Source: Azospirillaceae bacterium
Lineage (GTDB): Bacteria; Pseudomonadota; Alphaproteobacteria; Azospirillales; Azospirillaceae
NCBI GenBank assembly: GCA_035645145.1
Contig: DASQNC010000068.1
Location: 1 to 64,000, forward strand
Direction of reading: 5' to 3'
DNA length: 64,000 nucleotides
Shown: piece after piece, positions 18,256 to 27,429 of the stretch
How positions within the stretch are numbered: position 1 is the first letter of the stretch
Layout: every line of letters starts with the position of its first letter
Program-made: the position numbers and the translations under genes
The notes under the pieces: generated by a model
What the model was told of the DNA's origin: nothing
Seen by the model: only the letters and a program-made list of their open reading frames with translations
Databases searched by the model: none

Positions 18256-19442
18256 CCGGCCATTCCAGGCGCATCGTTCCCGGCCTTTCCGCACTGCTGG
18301 CGGCTCTGCTCGCCTACCTTGTCTTCCTGGCACTGGGGAGATCGCTACCAGGGCCGGACCTGATGGATTTCGGGTCGTTCGTCGCTTCGGGCCGTGCGGC
18401 GGCGGAGGGGCAGAACCCGTACGGCGTGTACCCGCTCACCTTCCATGTGGTGCTGCCGAACTTCGAGTCCTGGAACCCGAATCTCAATCCGCCGATCTCG
18501 GTTCCCGTCTTCGCGTGGATCGGGCAGTTCGATCCGCACGAGGGATTCCGCTCCATGTGGGCCTTTTCCTTCGTCGGCTACGCGGTTGCGGTTGCCCTTC
18601 TGGCGCGGCGCTACACGCCGGATCGTTGGGTGCTGCCGGTCGCGTGGGCGTTCGCGTTGGCCGGCTTCTGGGACACGCTGGTCCTGGGCCAGATCTACGT
18701 GCCGCTCGTGCTGGCGACGGTTTGCGCCTGGCTGGCGCTGGATCGGGATCGGCCGGTGGCCGCCGGGGTGCTGATCGGCATCGTGGTCGCGGTGAAACCC
18801 AACTTCCTGGTCTGGCCGGGCCTGCTCTTCCTGGCGGGCCACCGGATTCCGGCCTTGGTGTCGGTCGCCACGGCGGCGGTGCTGAGCGCCATCCCCGTCG
18901 CGATCTATGGGCCCGGCATCTATGGCCAGTGGATCGAATTGCTGGCGTCCGATAGGGAACGGGCGGTCTTCCTGACCAACGCGTCCCTCTCGGCCTTGGC
19001 CCTGCGGGCGGGTTCCGGCACGGCCGGCCTGGCTCTGAGCGTGCTGGTCCTGGGCGGCATGGCCCTGTGGTCCTGGCGGGCCCGGCCCGCGGCGATGGCC
19101 GCGAGCGTCTATGGATTGATCGGTGCCCTGCTGGCCTCGCCGATCGCATGGGTCCAGTACACGATGTTCCTGTTGCCGGTGTTCTTCGCCCGGCCCCTGA
19201 CATGGCCGATGCTGGTTTCGGCCGGGCTGCTGGTGGTGCCGGTGCCCACCATCCTGGGCTATCTCGATGCGCCTTTGTGGATGCGGCTGACCGTCGGATC
19301 CTGCTACGGCTGGGCGGTCGTGCTGTGCCTCGTGGGAACCCTGGCCGGATACGCGGGTCGCGGTGCGGGGGCGCCCGGCGGACCGTTCCGCGCCCGGCGT
19401 CCGGCCATCAATGTCAAGGCGGGCGGCGTCAAAGCAGGTTGA
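18252..19442 (+). CDS. GT87/DUF2029-type membrane glycosyltransferase
   Basis: 396 residues with about ten membrane helices. DFGSFVASGRAAAEGQNPY after the first helix is the typical opening of DUF2029 (GT87) proteins, with Asp in the expected catalytic position. NPNLNPPISVPVFAWI and GVLIGIVVAVKPNFLVWPGLLF are further family features. GT87 members such as the mycobacterial mannosyltransferase PimE transfer a sugar from a polyprenyl-phosphate donor on the outer face of the membrane. The start overlaps the stop of the previous gene. The 3' end overlaps the convergent PAP2-like gene by 14 bases. The sugar transferred here could be arabinose, given the neighbouring pathway, but that is inference. 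Confidence 0.78.
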   Translation: MTGHSRRIVPGLSALLAALLAYLVFLALGRSLPGPDLMDFGSFVASGRAAAEGQNPYGVYPLTFHVVLPNFESWNPNLNPPISVPVFAWIGQFDPHEGFRSMWAFSFVGYAVAVALLARRYTPDRWVLPVAWAFALAGFWDTLVLGQIYVPLVLATVCAWLALDRDRPVAAGVLIGIVVAVKPNFLVWPGLLFLAGHRIPALVSVATAAVLSAIPVAIYGPGIYGQWIELLASDRERAVFLTNASLSALALRAGSGTAGLALSVLVLGGMALWSWRARPAAMAASVYGLIGALLASPIAWVQYTMFLLPVFFARPLTWPMLVSAGLLVVPVPTILGYLDAPLWMRLTVGSCYGWAVVLCLVGTLAGYAGRGAGAPGGPFRARRPAINVKAGGVKAG

Positions 19443-19839
19443 GCACCAGGGCGCACACACCGCCCGTCGCAACCCCCGCCAGCACCTCCACCGGACTGTG
19501 GCCCATGCGCTCGCGCAGGGCCTGCACGACGGGATCCGCGGGGTACAGCGTCTTCAACGCGGCGGCATGGAGCCCAACCTTCCGGCGCAGGTCCATGGCG
19601 TCGATCATCACGATCACCGCCAGCGTCAGCGCCACCGCGAACCAGGGTGTGCCGAAGCCGACCTTGAGGCCGAGCAGCCAGCAGGTGGTCCACACGATCG
19701 TCGTATGCGTGCTGGGAATCCCGCCGAGGCCAATCCGCCCGAAGGCGAGGCGGCCCTCCTTCAGGGTGTTTATGGCGAATTTCAACGACCCGGCGGCGAG
19801 GTAACCTGCCACCGGCGCCAGTGGATAGGCGATGTCCAT
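19429..19839 (-). CDS. Divergent PAP2-family (DUF212) membrane phosphatase
   Basis: 136 residues, with the start chosen by AAGGAAGG upstream (reverse strand). LAFGRIGLGGIPSTHTT carries the Ser-x-His core of the PAP2 superfamily, and LTLAVIVMIDAMDLRRKVGLHA is the conserved second block of DUF212 proteins. Four short membrane helices. In mycobacteria a PAP2-type protein beside the arabinogalactan genes is proposed to dephosphorylate decaprenylphosphoryl-5-phosphoribose. This gene occupies the matching position, 50 bases after the DprE2-like gene on the same strand, so that role is plausible here. Confidence 0.75.
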   Translation of the reverse strand: MDIAYPLAPVAGYLAAGSLKFAINTLKEGRLAFGRIGLGGIPSTHTTIVWTTCWLLGLKVGFGTPWFAVALTLAVIVMIDAMDLRRKVGLHAAALKTLYPADPVVQALRERMGHSPVEVLAGVATGGVCALVLNLL

Positions 19840-19889
19840 TCCCACACCCCTTCCTTGGAACCGGGTGCCGCGTCGGAAGACGCCACCCG

Positions 19890-20678
19890 TCAGATCGACA
19901 GCCGTTTGAAGATCGGTTCCGGCACGGCCCGGATCGCCATCATCACCGGCCGCCAGAACCCCGGGAAGTAGACCACCTCCGTCCCCCGCCGCGCGGCTTT
20001 CAAGCAGGCCCTGGCGCACGCTTCGGGCGAGGCGACCAGGAACATGCCCGGCAACCCCCAGGTCATGGCGGTGTCCAGGAAACCCGGTTTGACCGTGACC
20101 ACCCGCACGCCGGCGTCGGCCAGATGGCTGCGCATCCCCTGAAGGTAGGCGTGCAGGCCCGCCTTGGCCGAGCCGTAGATGAAGTTCCTGCGCCGACCGC
20201 GGTCGCCGGCGACCGAGCCCAGCACCACCACGGACCCGCCGCCCTGCCGGCGCAACCCCGGCTCCAACCGGTTGAGCACGGACATGACGCTGAGGAAGTT
20301 CACCTCCACGACCCGCCGGGCGATGGCCGGGTCGGCCAGCGAGGCCGCCTGGTCGGGCATGCTGCCGACCGCATAGAACAGGTTCAGCCGCCGGCCCCGG
20401 GCGCCGTCCCAGCAGGCGGCCACGAAGTCGTCATGGCTGCGGTCGTCGGCGGCATCGAAGGGCAGGACCGTCACTTGCCGCCCGGTGCGCAGCCGCAGGT
20501 CCGAGGCGGTCGCCGACATGTCTTCCCGGTCCCGTCCGGCAAGCACCAGGTCGGCGCCGGCCTGCGCCGCCTCCCGCGCGAAGGCCCGGGCGACCGACGA
20601 CGTGGCCCCCACCACGACCCAAAGGTCGTCGGCGGGGCCGGAAGGCAGGGTGGCGGAAGACAGGGGCGGGGTGGTCAT
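19890..20678 (-). CDS. dprE2: DprE2-like SDR: decaprenylphosphoryl-2-keto-ribose reductase
   Basis: Short-chain dehydrogenase of 262 residues. The nucleotide-binding motif is GATSSVA (24-30), and the catalytic residues are Ser155 (GSVAGD), Tyr168 and Lys172 (IYGSAKAG). The C-terminal part has KPGFLDTAMTWGLPGMFLVASPE, the family's substrate-loop pattern. With DprE1 it epimerises polyprenylphosphoryl-ribose to polyprenylphosphoryl-D-arabinose by reducing the 2-keto intermediate. The start overlaps the DprE1-like stop (ATGA), showing translational coupling with its partner. Confidence 0.85.
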   Translation of the reverse strand: MTTPPLSSATLPSGPADDLWVVVGATSSVARAFAREAAQAGADLVLAGRDREDMSATASDLRLRTGRQVTVLPFDAADDRSHDDFVAACWDGARGRRLNLFYAVGSMPDQAASLADPAIARRVVEVNFLSVMSVLNRLEPGLRRQGGGSVVVLGSVAGDRGRRRNFIYGSAKAGLHAYLQGMRSHLADAGVRVVTVKPGFLDTAMTWGLPGMFLVASPEACARACLKAARRGTEVVYFPGFWRPVMMAIRAVPEPIFKRLSI

Positions 20679-22027
20679 GCGGCCTCCCGGATGCGCAGGC
20701 GGCGGGACATGTCCGATCCCAGGCGGCGGTCCGGATCCACGCGGTCGAGCACCGCCCGGAACTCGGGCAGGCGCGGGTACATGCGGCGGAATCCCTCGGG
20801 CGACAGGCTCGCGTCCTTCGCCAGATAGATTCGGCCGCCATGGGCCAGCACGAGCCGCTCGAGGCGCGCCATCAGCTCGGCCGTCCCGGCGCGGACCGGG
20901 AAGTCGAGCGCCAAAGTGAACCCCGACATGGGAAACGACAGGTGTCCACGCCCCGGCCCGCCCAGCGTTTTCAGAACTGCCAGGAAGGAGGCCGATCCGG
21001 CACCGGCGATGGCTTCGACCAGCGCCGGAATGCCGCGTTCGGCCTCGCCATCGGGGATCACGCACTGGAACTGGTGGAAGCCGTTCTTCCCGTACATCCG
21101 GTTCCAATCCCGGATCGCATCCAGCGGATAGAGGAATTTCCCGGCGGGCTGGACCCGTTCCCGCCCGTCCGCCGGCACGCGGGTGTAATAGAGATGGTTG
21201 AACAGGCCGATGCTGTGGCGGTTGAGCACGATGCCCGGCAGATCCACTGGCAATCGCATTTCCCGCGGACCGGCCCCGGATGCCGGGGCGGCCTGGTCGG
21301 CGGATGCGAAGTCCGCGGTTTGCAGGATGCCGCGGCCGAGCCCGGCGCCCTTCGCCACGGCGTCGATCCAACCGACCGAATAGGCCGCGCTCCGGCGGGC
21401 CTCGACCAAGGCGGCCATGAACGCGCCGATGTCCGGCAGCCTTTGTTCCCGGACCACCATGTGGCCCGAGGGCACCCGCTTCATCCGGAACGCGACGGCC
21501 ACCATCAGTCCGGTCAGTCCAATGCCGCCAATGGTGGCGGCGAACAGGCCGGGGTTTTCCTGCGGGGATGCGCGGACGATTTCGCCCGAAGGAAGCGCCA
21601 GGTCCACCCAGGCCACATGGTCGCCGAAGCTGCCGACCCGGTCGTGGTTCTTGCCGTGGACGTCGTTGGCGACGGCGCCGCCGATGGTCGCAAAGGCGGT
21701 ACCGGGCGAAACCGGGGCGATCAGGCCGCGGGGCAGGAACGCGGCCTCGATCTGCCGGAAGGTGACGCCGGGCTCGCACACCAGAAGATCGCCTTCCGGG
21801 TCGAAATCCAGGAACCGGTCGAGCCGTCCGGTCAGGATCGTGGCACCGCCGTCGTTCAGGGCGGTGTCGCCGTAGCTGCGTCCGGCCCCGAACGGAATTA
21901 TGGAGGGCCGGGCTTCCCCGGACAGCAGCGCGGCCAGGGCTTCGGACCGGCGTTCCGGCCGGAACGCGCGGGTGTTCGCGCGTATGGCCCGGCCCCAGCC
22001 GGTCAGGACAAGCGGCTTCGCCCTCAT
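20675..22027 (-). CDS. dprE1: DprE1-like FAD oxidoreductase: decaprenylphosphoryl-ribose 2-oxidase
   Basis: 450 residues. The FAD-binding VAO-type domain shows GAGRSYGDTALNDGG (47-61) and TIGGAVANDVHGKNH (114-128), both diagnostic of DprE1. The C-terminal substrate part has YGKNGFHQFQCVIP and the ending HGGRIYLAKDASLSPEGF. It oxidises C2 of the ribose on a polyprenyl phosphate carrier, the first half of the epimerisation to D-arabinofuranose. It lies between the flippase-like gene and dprE2 with ATGA overlaps on both sides. Outside Actinobacteria this enzyme is known from a few arabinosylating Proteobacteria. Confidence 0.88.
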   Translation of the reverse strand: MRAKPLVLTGWGRAIRANTRAFRPERRSEALAALLSGEARPSIIPFGAGRSYGDTALNDGGATILTGRLDRFLDFDPEGDLLVCEPGVTFRQIEAAFLPRGLIAPVSPGTAFATIGGAVANDVHGKNHDRVGSFGDHVAWVDLALPSGEIVRASPQENPGLFAATIGGIGLTGLMVAVAFRMKRVPSGHMVVREQRLPDIGAFMAALVEARRSAAYSVGWIDAVAKGAGLGRGILQTADFASADQAAPASGAGPREMRLPVDLPGIVLNRHSIGLFNHLYYTRVPADGRERVQPAGKFLYPLDAIRDWNRMYGKNGFHQFQCVIPDGEAERGIPALVEAIAGAGSASFLAVLKTLGGPGRGHLSFPMSGFTLALDFPVRAGTAELMARLERLVLAHGGRIYLAKDASLSPEGFRRMYPRLPEFRAVLDRVDPDRRLGSDMSRRLRIREAA

Positions 22028-23025
22028 GCGGGCGCCCCCCGGCGGGCCAGCCGCAGGGTCGGGGGCAATGCGACGAACCCGAGCGCCACCGCGAACCACA
22101 GCGTGGTGACCCGGACCACGGCGGTCGCCGGGATCGCAAGATCCAATCCCACACCATGCGCCGCGAGAAGGGCGAGCATCGCCGCCTCCGTTCCGCCGAG
22201 CCCGCCCGGCAGGAACGACAAGGCCCCGGCCAGCATTGAGGCGGTGAAGACGAAGACCGCGGCCTTGAACCCGATGTCCGCCCCCAATGCCTCCAGGATC
22301 AGGGCGAACGCCGTGCATTCGGCCAGCCAGCCGGCCAGCGTCAGTGCCATGGCGACCAGCATGATCCGCGGGGCGAACAGCTCGGCCGTCCCGCGGAGGG
22401 CGCTGCGCGTCCTGCCGAACAGGCGCGGCCACCGCCCGACCGCCCGGTAGGCGGCCCCGATCCCGCCGAGCGCCAGCCGTGGCCGCAGGCCGAGCAGCAG
22501 CATCCCCGAAACCACCACCGCAGCCGCCGCGGCAATCCAGACCCCGGCCCAGCCCCCGGCCGAAAGCGACGCGAGGCTGAGCATCAGAAGCAGGCCCATG
22601 GCACCGAGGTCGGCAACCCGGTCGGCGATGAACAGCGGCATCGTCCGGGCGTAGCGGTAGCCGTGGCACCGCTCCATCAGCCACAGGCGCAGGGCTTCAC
22701 CGACCTTGCCGGGCGTGGTGGTCAGCGCGAAGCCCGCCGTGAAGTAGAGCGCCGTCCGGGGGAACGGCACAGGGACGCCCAGGTGGTTGCCGTAGATCTG
22801 CCAGCGCACGGCGCGCAGGACGTAGTTCAGCAGCGACAGTCCCAGCAATGCCGCCACCAGCGGCAGGTTCAACCGGGAAAGGTGGATCCAGACCCCGGGC
22901 CCGCCGGCGGCGACCGCGGCAACGGCCATGCCGGCCGCGAACACGACCACCGACAGGACCACCATTCCTTCCAGCCGGCGCACGTCCAGTCCGGTCCCGC
23001 GGATTTCCGGCACGGGCGGCCTCAC
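22024..23025 (-). CDS. Lysylphosphatidylglycerol-synthase TM / UPF0104 flippase-like membrane protein
   Basis: 333 residues and about eight membrane helices. LNYVLRAVRWQIYGNHLG, FALTTTPGKVGEALRLWLM, FIADRVADLGAM and LSFLPGGLGGTEAAMLALL are the conserved blocks of this family, whose members include membrane parts of lipid flippases. A GTG at 23025 overlaps the UbiA-type stop (GTGA) and is taken as the start; an ATG at 22965 is an alternative. Embedded in the arabinose-donor operon, it could move polyprenyl-phosphoryl-arabinose or a glycan intermediate across the membrane. That role is inferred from context. Confidence 0.78.
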   Translation of the reverse strand: MRPPVPEIRGTGLDVRRLEGMVVLSVVVFAAGMAVAAVAAGGPGVWIHLSRLNLPLVAALLGLSLLNYVLRAVRWQIYGNHLGVPVPFPRTALYFTAGFALTTTPGKVGEALRLWLMERCHGYRYARTMPLFIADRVADLGAMGLLLMLSLASLSAGGWAGVWIAAAAAVVVSGMLLLGLRPRLALGGIGAAYRAVGRWPRLFGRTRSALRGTAELFAPRIMLVAMALTLAGWLAECTAFALILEALGADIGFKAAVFVFTASMLAGALSFLPGGLGGTEAAMLALLAAHGVGLDLAIPATAVVRVTTLWFAVALGFVALPPTLRLARRGAPA

Positions 23026-23969
23026 AGATGGACGAGCAGGGCGAAGGACACGGCCCACAGCCCCATGGCCGCGATCAGGAAGCGATCGGTCAGCACGATG
23101 GCCGTCGGGGTGCCGGACCTCTCCTCGACCAGGGCGATCTGCAGATAGCGCAGGATGCCGGCCAGCACGAACGGGATGGTGACGTAGAGCCGCGGGTGGC
23201 CGAGCTGGTCCACCACCGCCGGATCCGTGGTGAAGATGGTGTACGAGATCAGCAGGGCCGCCAGCACGATGGAGATGGACGCGTCCAGAAAGGGGAGCGA
23301 ATAGCCCTCCAGGCTGCGCCGGTGCCCGCCGCCCAGGGATTTCGTCAGGTCGTCCCGCCGCTTCGCCAGGGCCAGGAACATGGCGACCAGGCCGGTGCAG
23401 ACCACGATCCAGACGCTGGGCTCGACCTTGATCAGGGCCGCACCGGCGCAGACGCGCAGCATGAACCCCATGGTGATGATCATCACGTCGATGATCGATA
23501 CGTGTTTGAGGCCCAGCGAATAGCCGATGTTCATGACGAAATAGACCACCGCGATGGCCCCGAAGACCGGGGACAGCGCAAATGCAAGGCCCAGGCCGGC
23601 GGCCAGCGCGACCGACAGGAGAAACAGCGCCGTCCCGCCGGTGACCTCCCCGCTGGCGATGGGCCGCTTGCATTTGGTTGGATGCAGGCGGTCGGCCTCG
23701 CGGTCCATGTAGTCGTTGAGCACATAGACGGCGCTTGCGAGCAGGGAGAACGCCAGCACGCCCAGCAGCACCGTCCAGATCCCGCCCCATGTGACCGTCG
23801 AGGGGGTCAGGAACAGCGGGGCGGCGACAAAGGCGTTCTTGACCCACTGGTGGGGACGGAGCAGGCGCAGCCATGCCGGCGGGCGCAGCAGGCCGTCCAC
23901 ATCGACGGCCGGCTTGCGTGTGGTGGTCAAGCCGATGCGGTTCGCCCGTTCTTGTGTGGTTTCCGTCAT
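23022..23969 (-). CDS. ubiA: UbiA-type decaprenyl-phosphate phosphoribosyltransferase
   Basis: 315 residues and nine membrane helices. NDYMDREADRLHPTKCKRPI (85-104) is the DPPR-synthase form of the UbiA signature, with the Asp-rich metal site followed by HPTK-x-x-RPIASG as in mycobacterial Rv3806c. A second Asp-rich loop appears as AKRRDDL. The enzyme couples PRPP to a polyprenyl phosphate, the entry step to polyprenylphosphoryl-D-arabinofuranose. The start at 23969 has GGAGGG upstream; a longer frame lacks support. First gene of the operon UbiA - flippase-like - dprE1 - dprE2 - PAP2-like. Confidence 0.88.
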   Translation of the reverse strand: MTETTQERANRIGLTTTRKPAVDVDGLLRPPAWLRLLRPHQWVKNAFVAAPLFLTPSTVTWGGIWTVLLGVLAFSLLASAVYVLNDYMDREADRLHPTKCKRPIASGEVTGGTALFLLSVALAAGLGLAFALSPVFGAIAVVYFVMNIGYSLGLKHVSIIDVMIITMGFMLRVCAGAALIKVEPSVWIVVCTGLVAMFLALAKRRDDLTKSLGGGHRRSLEGYSLPFLDASISIVLAALLISYTIFTTDPAVVDQLGHPRLYVTIPFVLAGILRYLQIALVEERSGTPTAIVLTDRFLIAAMGLWAVSFALLVHL

Positions 23970-24271
23970 CCGCCCTCCGAACCCTTGTCTCGGGCAAGCG
24001 GCCAACCCCGGAGGAGGCCGTTGCGCCACGCACGGAACAGCCTGTCGATTCGCGGCCTGCAGCTTCTGCCAAACAGCGAAGTGCGTCAAAGACGGTGCAA
24101 ATCTTTGGTCGTGCCGCCATCGACGCCCTATCGCCGCGATCTCACCGAAGGCGCGGCCTCTTCCGCATGAGTGCGGTGCCCTGGCGATACGGGGCGGGCA
24201 TTTGCCTGGAGCTGGGACAATCCAGGCGTGGTAAGTCCCCGTTAACCACGTTACGCCAGCATCCCGGCGCG
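23970..24271. other. Divergent intergenic region inside the glycan island
   Basis: Separates the reverse-strand arabinose-donor operon from the forward-strand secreted DUF4185-like gene. It must hold promoters for both. I see no obvious palindromic operator and no gene; reading frames here are extensions of the flanking genes without homology. Confidence 0.45.
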
Positions 24272-25621
24272 ATGAACGCCCGACATTCCCTCGTGCGCGC
24301 CGGCCTGATGCTGTTTGCCATGGCCGCAGCCGCGCTGTTCGATCCGGCCCCGCACCCTGCGGGCGCTGTCGGTTGGTTGCCCCCGTCCGGTCCGCATCCG
24401 GTGGGGACCGGAACCGTGTCTGCGTTGCCCGCCCGCAAGATCTGCCAGGTCATGGGCGAGGTGGATCGGGAAACCGGGCAGCCGGCGATCAACCGCACGG
24501 TCACCCGCCACAGGTTCTGGGGGACGGATCTGGGCGCCTCGTTCGAACACCGGGGACGCCTCTACTTCCTGTTCGGCGACACCCATACGTCCGCTGGCCT
24601 CAGGCGCCCCGCCGACAGCGACTTCATCGCGGTGTCGGACGACGGCGACCCCGAGGACTGCCTGGCGATGGACGTGGCCTCGGAGGCCGACGGTGGCTTC
24701 CGGCCTTTGACGATCCCGGGCATCCATTCGGGTGCGTTCGCCGTCCCCACCGGCGGGTTCAGCGTCGATGGCCGGATGTATGTGTTCGCAACCACCGACC
24801 ATACCCCGGCGAATCCCATGGGCCGGTCCGTGCTGGCACGTTCGAACGACGACGGGGGGAGCTTCGAGCTCCGCCGCGACATGTCGCGGACGCATTTCAT
24901 CAACGTGGCGCCCGTGGTGGCCGATACCCGGACCATTGGCGCCATTCCGGGATTACCGGATGCCGGCACGACGGTCCTGTTATGGGGGAGCGGCCGATAC
25001 CGTGCCAGCGATCCCCGGTTCGCCATCGTTCCGGCGGACCGGGTCGAGGATCGGGATGCCATCCGCTATTTCGCGGGAATGGACGCCGCGTCCGGCGAGC
25101 CCCGATGGTCCGCGCGGGAGGAGGACAGCGCGCCTCTCTTCCAACAGCCCTGCCTGGGCGAGCTGTCGGTCGCCTACCTGGCTCCCCTGGGCAAGTGGGC
25201 GATGCTTTACAATTGCGCGGAACCCGGCAGCCGCATCCTGATCCGCACGGCCGACCGGCCATGGGGCCCTTGGTCCGAACCGTCGGTCCTGTTCGATCCA
25301 GAGCGGGACGGCGCCTTCTGCCGCTACATGCACCCGGGCCCCCTGATGCGGGTGCGCGCCGACGGCTGCCGGATGGTTTCCGATCCCCACAGCATCGGCA
25401 CCGCCGGCGACGTCTACGCCCCGTACATCGTCTCCCGCTTCACCCGTTCCAACCCCGACGGGTCCGCGGACATCTATTTCCTGATGTCGACGTGGAATCC
25501 CTACACCGTCGTCCTCATGAAGGCGACGCTGCGCCCGGACGCCCCGCACCCGCCCGCCATGCCCGGATCGCGGCTGGCCGAGACCGAGACCGGGGTCGGG
25601 GCGGGCGTCCCGGCGAACTGA
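24272..25621 (+). CDS. Secreted DUF4185-like protein, putative endo-D-arabinanase (GH183-like)
   Basis: 449 residues with a signal peptide (LMLFAMAAAALF; cleavage around 32). Blade-like repeats suggest a five-bladed propeller. RFWGTDLGASFEHRGRLYFL followed by FGDTHTSAG is the characteristic DUF4185 opening. SGAFAVPTGGFSVDGRMYVF, SVLARSNDDGGSFELR and a Cys-containing AMLYNCAEPGSRI block follow. DUF4185 members from Dysgonomonas and mycobacteria were shown to be endo-D-arabinanases (family GH183). Finding one beside a complete D-arabinose donor pathway supports a turnover or trimming role on an exported D-arabinan. Assignment to DUF4185 is by eye; catalytic acids are not identified. Confidence 0.65.
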   Translation: MNARHSLVRAGLMLFAMAAAALFDPAPHPAGAVGWLPPSGPHPVGTGTVSALPARKICQVMGEVDRETGQPAINRTVTRHRFWGTDLGASFEHRGRLYFLFGDTHTSAGLRRPADSDFIAVSDDGDPEDCLAMDVASEADGGFRPLTIPGIHSGAFAVPTGGFSVDGRMYVFATTDHTPANPMGRSVLARSNDDGGSFELRRDMSRTHFINVAPVVADTRTIGAIPGLPDAGTTVLLWGSGRYRASDPRFAIVPADRVEDRDAIRYFAGMDAASGEPRWSAREEDSAPLFQQPCLGELSVAYLAPLGKWAMLYNCAEPGSRILIRTADRPWGPWSEPSVLFDPERDGAFCRYMHPGPLMRVRADGCRMVSDPHSIGTAGDVYAPYIVSRFTRSNPDGSADIYFLMSTWNPYTVVLMKATLRPDAPHPPAMPGSRLAETETGVGAGVPAN

Positions 25622-25693
25622 TCGGACGGTCATCTTCCGGGCGCGCCTTCCGGGTTGAATTCCCTGTTCGACCGGCCTCCGGAGGGCGCCCCG

Positions 25694-27373
25694 CTACCCG
25701 GGCGCCCCCGCCCGGGCCGCGTGCAGGGCCTTCCCGGGCTCGCAGGGGTCGTTCGCCGACCTTTCGTCCGCGATGCGGTTGCGTGTGGACGAGAGGAGGT
25801 AGGTGGGCGTGTCGGCGCGCTCCACCAGCAGAAGATCGGTTCCGATCCGGCTGACGCGCCAATCGTCCGAGTAGCGGAGCCGGACATCCACCCAGCGCAG
25901 GCCCCTTTCCTCGGCCACCAGGAAGCGGGAATGGGTCGCCAGGAAATCCGCACTGTCCACGATGTTGAAGTGCGGGACGTGTTCTTTGAAGTTGCGCAGG
26001 ATCTTGAAGTCGTTGCTGTCGTGCAGCGCCGTACCCGGATCCATGGCCGCATCCCAGTCCAGCACGTAGGTGTAGCGTTCCCGGTCGGCCAGATACTGCT
26101 GCGTCTGCATGAACTTCAGGGCGTGCATGACCACCACCGGGAGGTCGCGGCAGGCCCGGACCGCGTATTGCTGCGGGGATTGGACCGGCTGCACCAGCAC
26201 CGCCGCGGGTGGCAATGCCAGCAGGCCCGCGACGTAGGTGGCCGCGGTTCCCTGCGCGATGCGCTGCCAAGGGGGCGCCGGTACGGCGTGTGCAGGCACG
26301 GCGAGGTGCCGGTCGAAGTCGAACCATGCGGCGACGAAGGTGAACAGGACGCCCCATCCGATCACCGAAGCCAGAAGGTATCGCGGCATGAAGATCGGTT
26401 CGGCCACATGGGACAACACGAACGAGGCGAAGGGGACGCAGGCCAGCGCGACGGCGCCGACCACCAGATTCCGGCGCATCCGTGTCCGGCCGGGGTCCGG
26501 CGGCAGGTGCGCGTCCGCCTTTCCGGCCGTCCGTTGGCCCTGGGCCTGACCGACCAGCGTGGCCAGCACGACCAACGCAAGGACGATGAACGCCATGCTG
26601 GTCACGATCCCGCCCATCGTCGCGGTGAGATCCTTGGGCGTGGGCGGTTGCATCCAGGCGTGCGGCTTCACCACGTCGCCTTGCCGATGGAACGCGGGCA
26701 GCCAACCGATGAAAGCCGCCCATCCCATTGGGAAGCTCAGGTACGACAGGGGCCGGAACCGCCGTTCCATCACGTCGACCGCCAGCAGGGCGCCGAGCAG
26801 GGCCGCCCCGTAGACGCCGCCGTAGACGTGGGTCATGACCAGGAACGCCTGGACGACCGCGTTCGCCGCCAGCAGCAGCGCCGATGGCCGCCCGTCCGCG
26901 GCAAGCGCCACGTACAGGCGGAATGCCAGGGCAACGCCCGCGGTCAGCACGCCGTAGTACCGGATTTCGGGGATCTGCCCGATGACCGTCCATGAGGTGC
27001 AGAAGGCGGCGAGCAGGCCGAATGCGGTCGACCAGAATCCGAAGCCCCGCCGTGTCGTGGTCCAGACGACGGCGAAGGCGAGCACGAACGACAGGGTCGT
27101 CAGCAGCCGCAACGTGGTTTCGTCGGTGCCCAGCAGCGCCCGCCAGCCGGCGGCCAGCAGGAAGTAGACGGGCGGACCGCCGATCAGGTCCGAAACCGCC
27201 GCCCACATGGAGCCGAAATCCGGCCGGTTCAGGATCTGCCAGGAAATGATCTCGTCGTACCACATGTAGCCGCGGGCGACGCTGATCAGGCAGGTGGCGA
27301 CGAACGAGGCGAGCACCGCGGCCAGCAGGGCCGCATCGGCCATCCGGTGGAGACGGAGGGGTTGACGGCGCAT
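25694..27373 (-). CDS. GT39/ArnT-like membrane glycosyltransferase
   Basis: 559 residues with about eleven membrane helices. After the first helix comes ARGYMWYDEIISWQILNRPD; the Tyr-Asp-Glu is the catalytic motif position of the PMT_2/ArnT class of GT-C enzymes. A C-terminal soluble part of about 130 residues (from DLPVVVMHALKFMQTQQYLA) resembles the periplasmic cap of such enzymes. It uses a polyprenyl-phosphate sugar donor in the inner membrane. The GT2 gene is upstream on the same strand (gap 56 bases), so the pair may make and use one donor. The acceptor is unknown. Confidence 0.8.
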   Translation of the reverse strand: MRRQPLRLHRMADAALLAAVLASFVATCLISVARGYMWYDEIISWQILNRPDFGSMWAAVSDLIGGPPVYFLLAAGWRALLGTDETTLRLLTTLSFVLAFAVVWTTTRRGFGFWSTAFGLLAAFCTSWTVIGQIPEIRYYGVLTAGVALAFRLYVALAADGRPSALLLAANAVVQAFLVMTHVYGGVYGAALLGALLAVDVMERRFRPLSYLSFPMGWAAFIGWLPAFHRQGDVVKPHAWMQPPTPKDLTATMGGIVTSMAFIVLALVVLATLVGQAQGQRTAGKADAHLPPDPGRTRMRRNLVVGAVALACVPFASFVLSHVAEPIFMPRYLLASVIGWGVLFTFVAAWFDFDRHLAVPAHAVPAPPWQRIAQGTAATYVAGLLALPPAAVLVQPVQSPQQYAVRACRDLPVVVMHALKFMQTQQYLADRERYTYVLDWDAAMDPGTALHDSNDFKILRNFKEHVPHFNIVDSADFLATHSRFLVAEERGLRWVDVRLRYSDDWRVSRIGTDLLLVERADTPTYLLSSTRNRIADERSANDPCEPGKALHAARAGAPG

Positions 27374-27429
27374 CGGGGTTGGTTCTCGGTGCGGGTTGAG
27401 GGTGTCGCAGGGCGGTTGGGCGCGCGGCC

